Positions 8,401 through 17,206 of a DNA stretch of 25,571 bases are shown one piece after another. Source of the stretch: Branchiostoma floridae (lineage: Eukaryota; Chordata; Leptocardii; Amphioxiformes; Branchiostomatidae). The stretch spans positions 9,804,567-9,830,137 of the forward strand of contig NC_049995.1 of assembly GCF_000003815.2 (NCBI RefSeq). The letters are read 5' to 3'. Under the pieces are notes generated by a model. That model had not been told where the DNA came from. It saw only the letters and a program-made list of their open reading frames with translations, and made no database searches. The first letter of the stretch is position 1, and each line of letters starts with the position of its first letter. Both the position numbers and the translations under genes were made by a program.

Positions 8401-10613
8401 CATCAATGGACTCCATCAATGGTCCTGCTACTGATCTAGTAGTAGTAATCATGTAGATTTCTCTTTTCCTGGCGTGGGCTGAAACAAACCCCCATAGTAA
8501 ACCTCCACACAAATGATGCGCACTGATATGGAAACCACTTACGTAACACTGCATCTTATCTCCTATAAAGACTTCACAATTTACTTTACAAGTTTTAAAT
8601 GGCGTACCGTCCTACAGGTTAGTGGTCGTTTGACTGCCGGAGAAAACATCGCTGATAACGGTGGCCTGAAACAAACCTTCAGGGTTCGTACCTTTCTTTA
8701 TTCTTTTATGGGATTGAATATGAATGAAATGTTGATCTTAAATTGGTACCAGCTTTACTTGGTTAAGTAATCGACAGGAAATTGTTTTCCTTCTGAAATC
8801 ATGCTTACTAATAAATATATCTGATTTGCGGTTAAGGTCATGCACTTTCACTGTCTTTAATTTGTGTCAACTTTTAAATAGTTTTCGAATTACATTTACG
8901 ATAATTATGAAAAAAAGTTAACGTTTCATTATCTCGTAACAACATCCATTTAACAATGACATCATAGCATCGTTATAAATTAGCATTGGTAATGTTTGAT
9001 GATAAACAAGTAAAAAGCGTTAGAAAATTAGAAAAACAAAACGCAAAATTTATTGATTCTACCTCTGGGGTAGAAGTTTCATTCATAGGAACTATTTTGA
9101 GGTTGATTCGTGGGTACATCGGTTCACAGGGGTACAAGAAGTGGGCAGCTGCCAATGGACCAGAACCGATGTTGCCTGGACTATCCCTGGGCCCAGAACA
9201 GCTACTGTTTGTCAACTTTGGACAGGTAAACATAACGCACAGCATATCACCATCAACATAGGGTTTCACCGGCGGTGAGGTATACATTAAACAAAGTTTT
9301 TACCAGTACGACCTGCCCTTCATGGCAGACATTAAAGCAGATCCTGACAGTCCAATGTGTCTCTGTCTATCATATAACCAGCATATATGATTAAAACAAT
9401 TATCGTCTTTGTTATTTTGTATCAATTTTGATTAACTTGTTTCATAATGCCTTTATGAAAGACGAAATTTTACAGATTACCGTCGATTCTATTAGATATC
9501 AAAGCAGCTAGATTTCAAATTGTTCAGCAAACCCCGTCGTTAATGTCTTAAGTGTTTTGGATGATTGACAAGCCTTTCATCTGTATATAAAAAAATCTAA
9601 AATGGGTGCCGATAGATCTAACAACAACAATAAAAAAAACGTTTATTTCTTAACATTTTTTGACTTGCTATCCAGACTTGGTGTGCAAAGGCTAATCAAC
9701 AGACTGCACAGAGGCTTCTATTCACGGACAACCACAGCCCGGGAAGGTTTCGGTGAGTGACGTCCAATTTTTCATATTTTCTTTCTTTTATTTAAAAAAG
9801 ATATTCTAGTCTTTATGAAGACTAATGGTAGGAGCATCATCTAGTTTGATGGAGATGACCAATTATTGAAATATTGATGGCTTTCCTTGTACCTTAAGCC
9901 ATGCCTAAACTTGCAATTTGACGACCCAATGGGTTTAGACAGGTCATTTTGTAAGTCAGTGTAATTTTACAATGCCAGACAACCAATCGTTGTCTCCAGT
10001 ACTGATAGATACGCTCATGCAATCTTTTGATTGATGGGTGAATTGACCTCTTTTTATACCTTTTTTTAACGTTTTCGATTATAAATGATGTAGTAGTTTT
10101 GATGTAATTGAATATTGTAAATAGTGAATAAGCTTCTACTATTATATGCTTTTTATGCAATGGTTATACCCCCTTCCCACTCTCGCCACGCTCTCTCTAG
10201 ATCTGCTACCTAAAATTTGACGTATTCATCAACGAACTGTAACGTTCTAGGAAAAAATCGAATCTGTTTACGCTTTCTGTGTAGTCTTCTCAGTCATGCG
10301 TGTATGTTTTGTATGATATATTCAGTGTGAAAAAAAAGGCAACACATATCCTATTTAGGTCGCAGTGCGAGCGCAGCGCGATCACCGTCTAGTCGAAATT
10401 GGGCCTTAGAAGTCCAGAAATTCTGAGCACATCACAGCTGTTCAGATTGATGTTCTTTAATAAAGACTCAGTATACGTAAGGCCTTATAATACAGTCTCT
10501 GTTGTTTTTGCAGTGTGATTGGCACCTTATCCAACAGTCGTGACTTTGCCGAGGTGTTCAGTTGCCCAGAAGGATCACCCATGAACCCTCGCGGGAAGTG
10601 CACCGTTTGGTGA
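2261..10613 (+). CDS. M13 family zinc metalloendopeptidase (neprilysin/ECE-like), 3' nine exons
   Basis: Nine exons join in frame: 2261-2358, 2693-2751, 4796-4847, 5255-5322, 5779-5918, 8618-8683, 9130-9225, 9676-9752 and 10514-10613. They total 756 nt, giving 251 residues and a TGA stop. Every junction is GT-AG and phase-compatible. M13 enzymes are normally type II membrane ectopeptidases of about 700-780 residues that cleave small peptides on the amino side of hydrophobic residues. This piece covers most of the catalytic domain. Visible motifs in order are VNAFY (substrate backbone binding), [16 protein letters not shown] (zinc ligands and catalytic Glu), GENIADNGG (third zinc ligand Glu and Asp), NHSPGRFR (His and Arg of the active site) and the C-terminal CTVW. 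All expected catalytic residues are present, so the enzyme looks active. The N-terminal half and start codon are not in the window. Neprilysin, MMEL1 and ECE subtypes cannot be separated by eye. The SPMNP near the C-terminus is common across the family. Confidence 0.93.
2693..2751 (+). CDS. M13 peptidase exon B (VNAFY motif)
   Basis: With its neighbours this exon encodes [20 protein letters not shown]. The Asn-Ala-Phe-Tyr element matches the M13 NAYY/NAFY motif, whose Asn and Ala hydrogen-bond the substrate backbone. The exon is flanked by TCATAG and GTTAGT splice sites. It takes two bases from the upstream exon and leaves one base for the next, which fits both neighbours exactly. Confidence 0.9.
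3143..3214 (-). pseudogene. tRNA-like pol III relic (Leu/Ser-type head) with T8 terminator
   Basis: Read on the minus strand, the first and last seven bases (AGCAAGT, ACTTGCT) pair perfectly as an acceptor stem. Box A (TGGCCGAGCGG) matches the pol III consensus and resembles class II tRNA-Leu/Ser D-arms. Box B is TGTTCGAACCC, one mismatch from GGTTCGANNCC. Eight T residues follow two bases after the 3' end, a pol III terminator. The anticodon stem has four pairs (ACGG with CCGT) around an oversized loop. The T stem has too few bases before the acceptor and two mismatches, and no long variable arm is seen. It therefore looks like a decayed tRNA or the head of a tRNA-derived SINE and not a working tRNA gene. 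Confidence 0.55.
3215..3400. repeat. TTCGAACC-rich stretch beside the tRNA-like relic
   Basis: This segment is more GC-rich than its surroundings and contains the words GTTCGAACC, TTCGAACCG, ATTCGAACC and TTCGGGCG within about 150 bp. The first 25 bases (3215-3239) recur inverted at 3930-3954 with 22 of 25 matching. It sits upstream of the tRNA-like head on the minus strand and may belong to the same composite element. Confidence 0.4.
3448..3739. repeat. Foldback element ending in TAGTCCCAGCT
   Basis: The ends are exact 11 bp inverted repeats, TAGTCCCAGCT (3448-3458) and AGCTGGGACTA (3729-3739). A second inverted pair, CCGAGGTTATTTTGT (3526-3540) and ACAAGATAACCTCGG (3648-3662, one mismatch), lies 78 and 77 bp in from the respective ends. 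CTTATCA is also shared just outside it. The symmetrical spacing shows two arms of about 92 bp that have diverged between the conserved patches. There is no coding capacity, so it is most simply a non-autonomous element. Confidence 0.65.
4796..4847 (+). CDS. M13 peptidase exon C (FPAGIL motif)
   Basis: This exon encodes [16 protein letters not shown], preceded by a Ser codon shared with the previous exon and followed by a Trp codon shared with the next. FPAGIL(Q/R)xPF is a hallmark of the M13 family between NAFY and the zinc motif. The splice sites are CACAG and GTAAAT. At 52 bp it is the smallest exon in the gene, and its reading frame agrees with both neighbours. Confidence 0.9.
5255..5322 (+). 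CDS. M13 peptidase exon D (HEITH zinc site)
   Basis: The exon encodes [27 protein letters not shown] is the HExxH motif, in which both His residues bind zinc and the Glu polarises the attacking water. The following GFDD is also invariant in M13 enzymes. Splice sites are TTTCAG and GTAATT. No catalytic position is altered, which argues against a pseudogene. Confidence 0.96.
5463..5504. repeat. TG microsatellite in intron 4
   Basis: This is a nearly pure (TG)n tract with a few TTTG interruptions. Open frames across it on either strand are explained by the repeat itself. Confidence 0.95.
5779..5918 (+). CDS. M13 peptidase exon E (WW / CMIDQYSNY segment)
   Basis: At 140 bp this is the longest exon. 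It encodes [20 protein letters not shown], then [20 protein letters not shown] and TGDLKLN. It follows the zinc site as in other M13 peptidases: a Gly-Arg-x-(F/Y)-D-K-x-G turn, the WW pair, then a Cys expected to form a disulfide and the QY(S/G)NY element. The acceptor is TTCCAG and the donor GTAAGT. It ends on a complete codon. Confidence 0.95.
5994..6227 (-). mobile_element. Short inverted-repeat element (MITE), family 1 copy 1
   Basis: The element starts GGTGGTATCTCACTGCAC and ends with its exact reverse complement, giving 18 bp perfect terminal inverted repeats. Less perfect pairing continues inward (GCGGGGTTCG and GAACGACCCCCGC). It is about 234 bp with no transposase. It carries an internal core (TTACGTATTACGCAAT and flanks) shared with copies at 16.95, 18.42 and 23.83 kb. 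Relative to those three it is inverted. It sits 75 bp inside intron 5, close to the donor of exon E. Confidence 0.88.
6228..6700. repeat. Low-complexity and short-duplication patch
   Basis: This holds a TTTGGT-type pentamer run (about 6296-6318), a direct duplication of GCACCATCGCAC (about 6418-6443), and GAGCGAGGCCC at both about 6259 and about 6621. The last pair brackets roughly 360 bp and could be a long-diverged repeat or insertion boundary. No protein is recognisable. Confidence 0.35.
7634..7806. repeat. Inverted-repeat relic with ATTGAACCGATAG arms
   Basis: A perfect 13 bp inverted repeat, ATTGAACCGATAG at 7656-7668 and CTATCGGTTCAAT at 7781-7793, flanks 112 bp. Further out, ACCACCA (about 7634) is matched by TGGTGGT (about 7798). 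The interior pairs poorly. This fits a small, decayed non-autonomous element, but target duplications are not clear. Confidence 0.5.
8043..8254. mobile_element. GC-rich palindromic element with TTCGCGG repeats
   Basis: The outer ends are TATTGTAAATGCA and TGCATTTACAGTA, near-perfect inverted repeats. Inside are repeated modules of the type TTCGCGGTGGTTTTAATTTC. On the right these appear in reverse complement (CCGCGAACATT), so the whole element is a large imperfect palindrome. It is about 212 bp, with CpG-rich modules that contrast sharply with the AT-rich intron. TA at both edges could be a TA target duplication, which would suggest a Tc1/mariner-type mover; that is inference. Confidence 0.8.
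8618..8683 (+). CDS. M13 peptidase exon F (GENIADNGG)
   Basis: This 22-codon exon encodes [20 protein letters not shown] plus FR. In M13 enzymes the Glu of ENIAD is the third zinc ligand and the Asp positions a zinc-binding His. The acceptor is CCTACAG. The donor is read as AGG followed by GTTCGT, a weak but valid GT site that keeps frame with the next exon (LKQTFR joined to GYKKW). Confidence 0.94.
9130..9225 (+). CDS. M13 peptidase exon G (GYKKW to VNFGQ)
   Basis: The exon is exactly 32 codons and encodes [20 protein letters not shown] then [12 protein letters not shown]. The (A/G)Y(K/R)KW, LPGL and QLFF(L/V)NFAQ-like elements occupy the expected place after the second zinc motif. Splice sites are TTCACAG and GTAAAC, phase 0 on both sides. 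Confidence 0.94.
9676..9752 (+). CDS. M13 peptidase exon H (TWC to NHSPGRF)
   Basis: This exon encodes [20 protein letters not shown] then SPGRF, plus two bases of an Arg codon completed by the next exon. The WC pair follows the NFGQ element as in M13 relatives. The His of (V/N)HSPG and the following Arg are known active-site residues, the His stabilising the transition state. Splice sites are ATCCAG and GTGAGT. Confidence 0.94.
9753..10513 (+). other. Intron 8 of the peptidase gene
   Basis: This is a 761 bp intron without recognisable exons. A locally GC-rich patch (GCGAGCGCAGCGCGATCACC, about 10368-10387) stands out from the AT-rich background and may be a repeat fragment; I could not identify it. 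The 3' end is the T-rich tract GTTGTTTTTGCAG. Confidence 0.6.
10514..10613 (+). CDS. M13 peptidase last exon, C-terminus and stop
   Basis: The exon completes an Arg codon, encodes [20 protein letters not shown] then [12 protein letters not shown], and ends in TGA. The ending C-x-x-W is the conserved M13 C-terminus; its Cys is expected to form a disulfide with the N-terminal ectodomain and the Trp closes the protein. IGTL and the CxxxSPMNP elements match the family. No polyadenylation signal is close; the first AATAAA I notice downstream is near 11454, which may or may not be used. Confidence 0.95.
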
Positions 10614-10633
10614 AGCCGGAATGATCTTCCCCT

Positions 10634-10679
10634 TCCTCACCTCACCTCACCTCACCTCACCTCACCTCACCTCACCTCA
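10634..10679. repeat. CTCAC pentanucleotide microsatellite in the 3' UTR
   Basis: About nine uninterrupted copies of a five-base unit (CCTCA/CTCAC) begin 21 bp after the stop codon of the peptidase gene. This tract would be transcribed in the 3' UTR. Confidence 0.95.
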
Positions 10680-11535
10680 GCAGGCCCAGAGCCACAACAG
10701 CCGTAGGGGCAGCAATACAATGAACATTTTTCTTACGTCTCTACCCATATTTGCCTCCTTACCTGGAGTTAATTAAATCGGTTAGTGTGTTTGTTAATTT
10801 TGTTTTTGTGTGTGTCTGCAGTTATTTAGTATAGAATGTTAGCCTACAAAGACGTAAGGAGAAATGGTGTAAAAGGATACTTGAAGAATTGGAGAACATC
10901 AGTTTTTCTTTGGTGCAATGTTGTAGACATGAAGGAAGACTCGTGGCCATGGCTACACCCACACGGTCGCTGGCGGTGCCATTCAAAGTATGTTTGTTTT
11001 AATCATTTTGGTATAAGCCTGCATGATGTGGATATTACATTGTGGAAACTTGTAAGGTGAAATTGGTGTAATACGATATTTGATGAAAAGAATTGGAAGT
11101 ATGATTACGATCGGGTCCAATGGTGTTGTAGAGATCCAGAATGGCTTATGGCTACACACACACACAGTGATGTCAGGTTTGTTTTGGTACTTACACTTAG
11201 ACCTTGTTATAGATGCACTTGTTTTCTAGGATATATGTATGTGGATAGTGCTTCTTTAACAATTGTTTCAAGTATTTATGCCTATTGTAACCAATGATTC
11301 AATTTCTTACGCTATTTTTTTCACTCATTTAAAGCACGTATCACTGTATTGTAGCAGGCATCACTGTATTGTACCATTCACATTAAGATTACGTGAGACA
11401 ATTGTGTCGAACATACGTTTATCCCTAGTTTCATGGAAACACTTATCATCCAGAATAAATCAATATTGCACAGACGGCAATGGTGTCATGATAATCATTT
11501 AAAGTCAGTTGTTTTGGCACGCTTGTTATTTTTTA
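10680..11535. other. Peptidase 3' UTR and downstream, no gene seen
   Basis: The proximal part is likely 3' UTR. A 74-codon open frame (10836-11060) and others show no family motif. The words CACTGTATTGTA appear twice near 11340-11373. The segment merges into the 130 bp tandem array to its right and may include older, unrecognisable units of it. Confidence 0.5.
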
Positions 11536-11539
11536 ACCT

Positions 11540-12760
11540 ACATACGTTTTAAACCCGTAGATTGCATTGCGCCGCATGTACCAGTATCAAACTGGTTTCT
11601 ACCGCGGTGTGACAAAATTGCAGTGACACTTCTTTTGGCTATGGGGCAGCATACAAACAAGGAATACTGCGCTACAGACATGTTAATGATATTGTAACAG
11701 ACTTCTTCTATGGAAAAGCGTGACGAAATCACACTGACAGTTTTGATGAGTACAGGACGTCATCCAAATAAGAAATTCGACGGTTCAAACATTCATTGTG
11801 ACATCGTGCTGGATGTACTAGACTTCCCCTAGATTATTCTGTGGAAAAGTGTAACAGAATCACATTAACATTTTTATGACTATAAGACAGCATACAATTT
11901 AGAAATTCTACCTTTCCAACACGTAAATGACATTGTGCCATACTAGGCCATACCAAATTTCTGCCTCGGAAAAGTATAGGAAGCTCTGTTATGATAACCT
12001 CAAACAAAGTGTAACAGAATCACAGTGACAGTTTTATGTCTATGGGGCAGTATCGAAAGCAGAATCTATATTTGTTTCAAACACGTAAATGCCATTGTAC
12101 CATACCTTAACGGATTTCTGCCGCGGAAAAAGTGTGGAAATAATCACAGTCACAGCTTTTCATGACTTTGAGACAGCGTCCAATGTTGAAATTCTACGTT
12201 TTAAACACGTAACGTTATATGGCATTGTACCAAACCATGTTTTACCAAATGGTTTCTACATTGGAAAAATTGTGGAAAATCACAGTGACAGTTTCTATGT
12301 CTTTGGGACTATATCCAAAGAAGAAATTCTACGTTTCGAACACGTAAATGACATTGTACCATGTTTTGCCAGGTTTCTAACGCGTAAAAAATATGAAAAA
12401 TCATTTTTATGACTATTATGATATTGTACCATCCCGTGTCCTATCAGGTTTTCTACCTCTGAAAAAGTGTGAAAAATCACAGTAACGACTTTCTATGACC
12501 ACGAGACAGCATCCAAAGAAACGATTCTACGTTTCGAACACGTAAATGGCATTGTGCCATACCATGTTTTACAATTGATTTCTACAGTGAAAAAAGTGTG
12601 AAAAATCACAGTGACAGTTTCCATGTCTTTAGGGCTATATCCAAAGAAGAAATTCTACGTTTCGAACACGTAAATGACATTGCACCATGTTTTGCCGAGG
12701 TTTCTATCTGGAAAAAAATGTGAAAAGTGACAGTTGGTATCATGACTATATAGCTCTGTG
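11540..12760. repeat. Tandem array of about nine diverged units of about 130 bp
   Basis: A module of the type TTCTACGTTTCGAACACGTA, then AATGACATTGTACCA, then GGTTTCTAC..GGAAAAAGTGTG, then AAAATCACAGTGACAGTTT and ATGACTTTGGGACAGCATCC recurs in order. The anchor (TTCGAACAC or variants) is at about 11547, 11672, 11783, 11914, 12076, 12200, 12335, 12533 and 12661. The usual spacing is 110-135 bp, with gaps of 162 and 198 where units are altered. Units at the right end are most alike. Open frames of up to 107 codons here are by-products of the repeat. Confidence 0.85.
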
Positions 12761-15280
12761 CAGACACTCCCAATCTAAGAGTCCCCGGAAGTCGCGCACG
12801 AACCCTATTTCACGTAATGGATAGTCTGAGATTAGGTCATGAGGAGACCAGGTCTCTGGGGCTTACAGACCCTCCAGGTCGTAACCACAGCCTTCCCGAA
12901 GAGACGTCCCTTATAGCTGTGATTAACGAAGATCTGGAACTGCGGACAACTCTTCATCAACCAGCTCATTGCTACTCATCTGCAAGTCTGAACCCTAGAT
13001 CTTTTGGGAAGACTCTAAATGTCACGTTGCCAGTTTTGTTATGAAACTTATTATCTGAGGCAAGGAGGTTGCGTTCCCATCAGTGTTGGTTGGTGGATTT
13101 GAGAAGAGGACAACTCTTGAAGTTAAGAAGGGATTTGGTGTGAGTTGTGTGTGGGAGACAGGTACTGAGCGCGAGGAATCAGTGATGATATAGCAGGAAA
13201 TACGTAGATTAAGGTGTGCATTCCTGATTTTGTTTTTGTTATACGAAATCATAATTGCGGGGCAGAAAACCTCATGTAGAAGGAATTGAGATTTCAAAGT
13301 AATATTGCTGGAAATCGTGACATTTAAAAAGTTGGCTGGCACAAAAAGTTCTTAACTAGATTTCAAAGAGGAACTATTATGTAATCATATTAGTTTCAAA
13401 ACAGTCTATTGTCAGTGCATTTGACTTTTTTCATACCCTTTTCTTAATATTAACTTTCCTATATACAGCTTACAAAATGAATCGTTAATTACATGTCGAA
13501 ATAAAGATATTTATGAATCATGAACAATTTTTCACAAATAATCTTCACCTTTAATTTTTGAGGTTGAAGTCAACCAACATAACAAGTCTCTCAGTAGAGG
13601 AGCCAAATGGGGTTGCTAACATTTGGCAGTCTAATCCACCAAAACGTCGTTCTGAATAAAAATAAAGGTTGCAAAAAGTCTATCTCTGCAGCTCTGCTGG
13701 AAAGAAACCCTTAAATCAACCACTACAGCCATGGCATGGTCACACAGGTCAGTCTGATAACAAAACTATGCACTTTAGACTACTTTAGTTTGAGATATCG
13801 GAGCAGACAAGAAAATTGCTTTGACCCCAACAGTCAAACCCTATCTAGGGCACATTCCTCATCTCTATTTCCAATACATCCAGTCTACTTCTTCATCTCA
13901 ATTTAACCCAGTTTATCTTTAAATTGACCGCGTCTTTCGAAGATTTGTCTAAAATCGGGTTGTGTGACTTATGTGAGGCTTTTAGAAGAAATGGGTATCT
14001 ATTGATGATTTTTCCGTTGTCCCATTGGTATAATATACACGTAGGTACCAGCATAGCCTTCAATAACCTTTTCGGACCTTATACAGTGTTTGCATAGACA
14101 ATAAGGTCCCCTAACCTTTAGTTGTCGGGTATATCTCATTCTTATCTGCGTTAGCTTATGTGGTGGTGGTAGGAAAATTACCAGGGATTCTTTTTATCTT
14201 CTTCATGGGGCAGAAGCTGGCAGCATATTTGTGTGCCACCATCGATTTTCCGAAGTGTTAAATGTGTTTTCGTTTTAGATCCGTCTTTCTGCCATTTCAA
14301 AGAGTCCCAGGAAAAGTCACTTTAGGTTATGTGTGCTTTGAAGACATTGTAACTCGGAATATTTTAGCGTTAATTCTTCTAAGCGTGTTATTCTGTTGTT
14401 TTATTATCTAATTCACGCATATTAAAAATATAAATTACAAAGTAACAATTGTAAAGCTAATAGATTGAATAATGATTTTCTTGACGCCGGGAAATAAAAA
14501 GACATATATTGTCTTTATTTTGCTTATTTCACCCTGCAGGTAAATGCATTTGCTGCTATATTGGGATTTAGTTGTATTTGTTCTCTTTAGCAGATATAAT
14601 TTCATAAATAGATATTTTATGTTACCAATAAGAACATGGTGCGATGATATACCACTGTAATTATTTTATCAAAGCTTTGTCAATGGGAACATTGTATCTG
14701 ACAAAACTGTAATTATAAAGGTATCTTTGATAATCCTTATAATCATATTGATGTATTATACGTGTATGTAATCAAGATATATCATAGGCACAGTATGAGA
14801 CGTAGACGTTTCTGGTGATTGAGAAGTTAACCTTAAGTTACCGACATGTCGAGTTCAACAACACGAGCATAAGCCGTTTCACAGAGTGAATTATAAATTT
14901 TGGCAACACAAAGCACTTTGCACAAAGTCCTCTTTATGGCAAAGATACACTGGGGCTCACATTTTAGTGTTGTCAAATTGACCTCTTAAAAGAGATACGT
15001 CTATGTTACCTCTGATGGAATGGATGTTTCTGGGTCGGGCAATACAGTAGAAATCGCCAAACTGCTAATTCATGCAATTGTCCGGCTGGTGCAATAATGC
15101 GAAGTTATCTGGCTGGAACGCACCGGTTTGGGATTTTGTGAAGTTAACAGAAATTCCTTTCTGCGCTGCTCTAGAGTTAGAGGTACTAGTTATTGAAATC
15201 TTTATTTACCTCATTAACGTAATATACATTTGTAAGTATTTAGTGTTCATTTTAATTCATTGGTCGATACGAATTACTCG
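12761..15280. other. Intergenic stretch with no recognisable gene
   Basis: Scanned on both strands, I see no exon chain or repeat that I can name. A 75-codon frame at 12817-13044 (+) and a 106-codon frame at 13022-13342 (-) are isolated and lack motifs. Several AATAAA words (about 13498 and 13657-13667) could be polyadenylation signals for the upstream gene if its 3' UTR is very long, but nothing ties them to it. The open frame entering the LINE from 15072 appears to be chance flanking sequence up to about 15280. Confidence 0.5.
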
Positions 15281-15281
15281 T

Positions 15282-16319
15282 ATGCACATTGTCAATTCTG
15301 CGGGTACTTTCAAGGCGAACAACAAACACTTGTACAGTAAGGGTCTGAAAGCTTTATTCGGGATAAATCAATCCCTAGACAAAGCCGATGCTCCTTTGTC
15401 TGTCAGAAACAAACTTTTTTATACATGTGTTAAGCCCATAATTCTCTATGGATCGGAAATCTGGGGTTCTGTTAAAAGCCCCAAATCCTATCCTATTGAA
15501 ACAATACATCTAAAATTCTGTAAGCAAACCCTACACGTGCCAAGATCCACAAGTGGCCTCGCCGCTAGAGCCGAGTTAGGGAGGTTCCCCATTCATTTGG
15601 AAGCCTCCCTAAATGCTATTAAACACTTAATTAGACTTCGCCAGAAAGTACCAGCAGACAGTTTCCAGTCAGACGCTCTTTCTTGCCAGATAGATTTAGA
15701 CAAGGCTGGAGCCAAGTGTTGGGCGTCAGGAGTTCGCCAGTCACTGAAGGAATGCGGCTATGGTTATGTATGGCATTGTCCTCTACAGCACAGTACAAAT
15801 TCGTCTCAAATTATCAATTCTATCAATCAGCGTCTGAAAGACATTTATTTTCAAACTTTTCTAAGAGAGATACACAATGACAACAAAGGTGGATCCGCTA
15901 AAAACAAATTGAGGTCTTACAGACTGTTCAAGTCCACTTATAATGTGGAACAATACCTGGATATTGACAATATTCGGCACAGGACGGCCGTCACAAAACT
16001 ACGAGTCAGTTGCCACAAATTACACATCGAAACCGGAAGACATAACCGCACTCCTCTAGAACAACGAATATGTAGATACTGCAGTCTAGATAAGTTAGAA
16101 GACGAACATCATTTTGTAGTAGAATGTAGTTTGTACAAGGAAGAGAGAGCTGAACTCTACAGACTAATAGAATCCATGTTCCCCCACTTCATACAACTAA
16201 GTAATATAGACAAATTTATATTCCTTATGAATCTAGACAAGCCTTTACTTATAAAGCATATCTGTTCTTACATTTTCAATATCACAAAGAAACGAGAAGA
16301 AGCCGAATGTACGCAGTAG
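15282..16319 (+). mobile_element. LINE (non-LTR retrotransposon) ORF2 C-terminal fragment
   Basis: From about the Met at 15282 the frame (open to the TAG ending at 16319) encodes 345 residues. They resemble the region after the reverse-transcriptase palm in jockey/CR1/L2-type non-LTR elements. An MHIVNSAGTF segment fits the LG(x)6-SxGxF turn. LFYTCVKPIILYGSEIWG is the typical (V/I)xPxxLYGSExWG motif, and CRYCSLDKLEDEHHFVVEC is the terminal C-x2-C-x8-HH-x4-C zinc-knuckle-like motif. The endonuclease and most of the RT domain are absent, so this is a 5'-truncated copy that cannot move by itself. There is no internal stop or frameshift, suggesting a fairly young insertion. The clade cannot be fixed by eye. 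Confidence 0.85.
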
Positions 16320-16434
16320 AATACGATCCTTGAGTAGTGTAGATTCATTGTATCATTATATCATGTTGTATCATTTGTTGTGACCTGTACTAAACCCAGT
16401 GGGTATGAATGTACAATAAAGGTCTTCATTCATT
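16320..16434 (+). mobile_element. 3' UTR and end of the LINE
   Basis: About 115 bp follow the stop and end with AATGTACAATAAAGGTCTTC and ATTCATT. The AATAAA and short ATTC repeat at the very end are typical of LINE 3' termini that end in microsatellite-like tails. The true junction is within a few bases of 16434. No clear target-site duplication with the 5' side (about 15240-15285) is evident. Confidence 0.7.
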
Positions 16435-16952
16435 AATTTTGTGGGGCATAAAATAATCACATTAAGAGAGTGTATTTCAATCATTCGTTTCTTGTCGTGT
16501 TAATTTATTCCTTACATTGAGACATCTGATTAGACTACTCTATCACCTTTGTTTTTTTTTTAATTGCCGGGAATTATTCTATACCCCAAACTGTTAGTGC
16601 CTTTCGTCAATCGGTTCCTTTTCTCAAGAATAAGATGTATTACAGTGGAATTTGAATTGTTCCTTAAAATCCATTTAGCTTTCAAGTATGTGCGTGTAAT
16701 AAATGAAATGTGGTTTGATCTCAAAACTAAAACCATGAACAAGAAAGTATACAGAAGACCAATTCCGGCTATGGCGTTTTTTGTACGACAGAAAATTTTG
16801 AGTAATGATTGAGTGAAAAGTATGAATAATGGAGAGCTATATTTTTCCTGTTTTTTTTTCTATTACGTAGGTTGATGGGAAATACTTAATTAACAAAGCA
16901 TTTATGAATAAAATGTTAAAATGGTAAAAAGTTGCTAATAAGTGTACCTTTA
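16435..16952. other. No gene seen
   Basis: AT-rich sequence with T-runs near 16551-16561 and 16851-16859. Overlapping open frames of 60-82 codons on both strands (16560-16812) have no recognisable motif. Confidence 0.5.
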
Positions 16953-17206
16953 TGTGGTATCTCACTGCACTTGGGGCACCGGTGTGGCGCTGCGGGGTTC
17001 GTTCACTGCTGCACTGTTGTGTTATTTTCGCCTATTTTCTTATAATTTAGATATTACGTAATACGTAAAGGTATGAATTATTAGAATACAAAATACGGAA
17101 TACACAAAACGGAAGAAAATTCGTTCTTTCTCATTGAAATCCGCCTAGTAATCTTTCGAACCCCACAGTGCCGTACCGCTGTCCCAAGTGCAGTGAGATA
17201 CCACCT
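16953..17206 (+). mobile_element. Short inverted-repeat element (MITE), family 1 copy 2
   Basis: The left end GTGGTATCTCACTGCACTTG and the right end CAAGTGCAGTGAGATACCAC are perfect inverted repeats. Pairing continues inward through GGGGCACCGGTGTGGC and the imperfect GCCGTACCGCTGTCCC. The core AGATATTACGTAATACGTAA and the following ATACACAAAACGGAAGAAAA match the other copies. It is about 254 bp with no coding capacity. Confidence 0.9.

Larger units (their letters stand above)
5919..8617 (+). other. Intron 5 of the peptidase gene, repeat-rich
   Basis: This intron of 2,699 bp is the longest in the visible gene. It separates LKLN from [16 protein letters not shown], adjacent segments in the family, so no exon is missing inside it. 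It contains a short inverted-repeat element (5994-6227), a TTGGT-rich patch with nearby short duplications (about 6254-6640), an inverted-repeat relic (7634-7806) and a GC-rich palindromic element (8043-8254). Overlapping 91-codon open frames on both strands at 6730-7057 have no recognisable motif. Confidence 0.8.

Noticed and set aside
12089-12412. 107-codon frame (+)
   Set aside because: It lies within the 130 bp tandem array and reads across repeat units; unit lengths not divisible by three and frequent indels argue against coding.
11540-12760. CRISPR-like regular repeats
   Set aside because: The units are about 130 bp, diverged, with no constant short repeat separated by unique spacers, and the DNA is clearly animal.
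15072-15281. N-terminal 70 codons of the LINE frame
   Set aside because: They do not resemble non-LTR retrotransposon protein and precede the point where similarity begins, so they are probably flanking sequence left open by chance.
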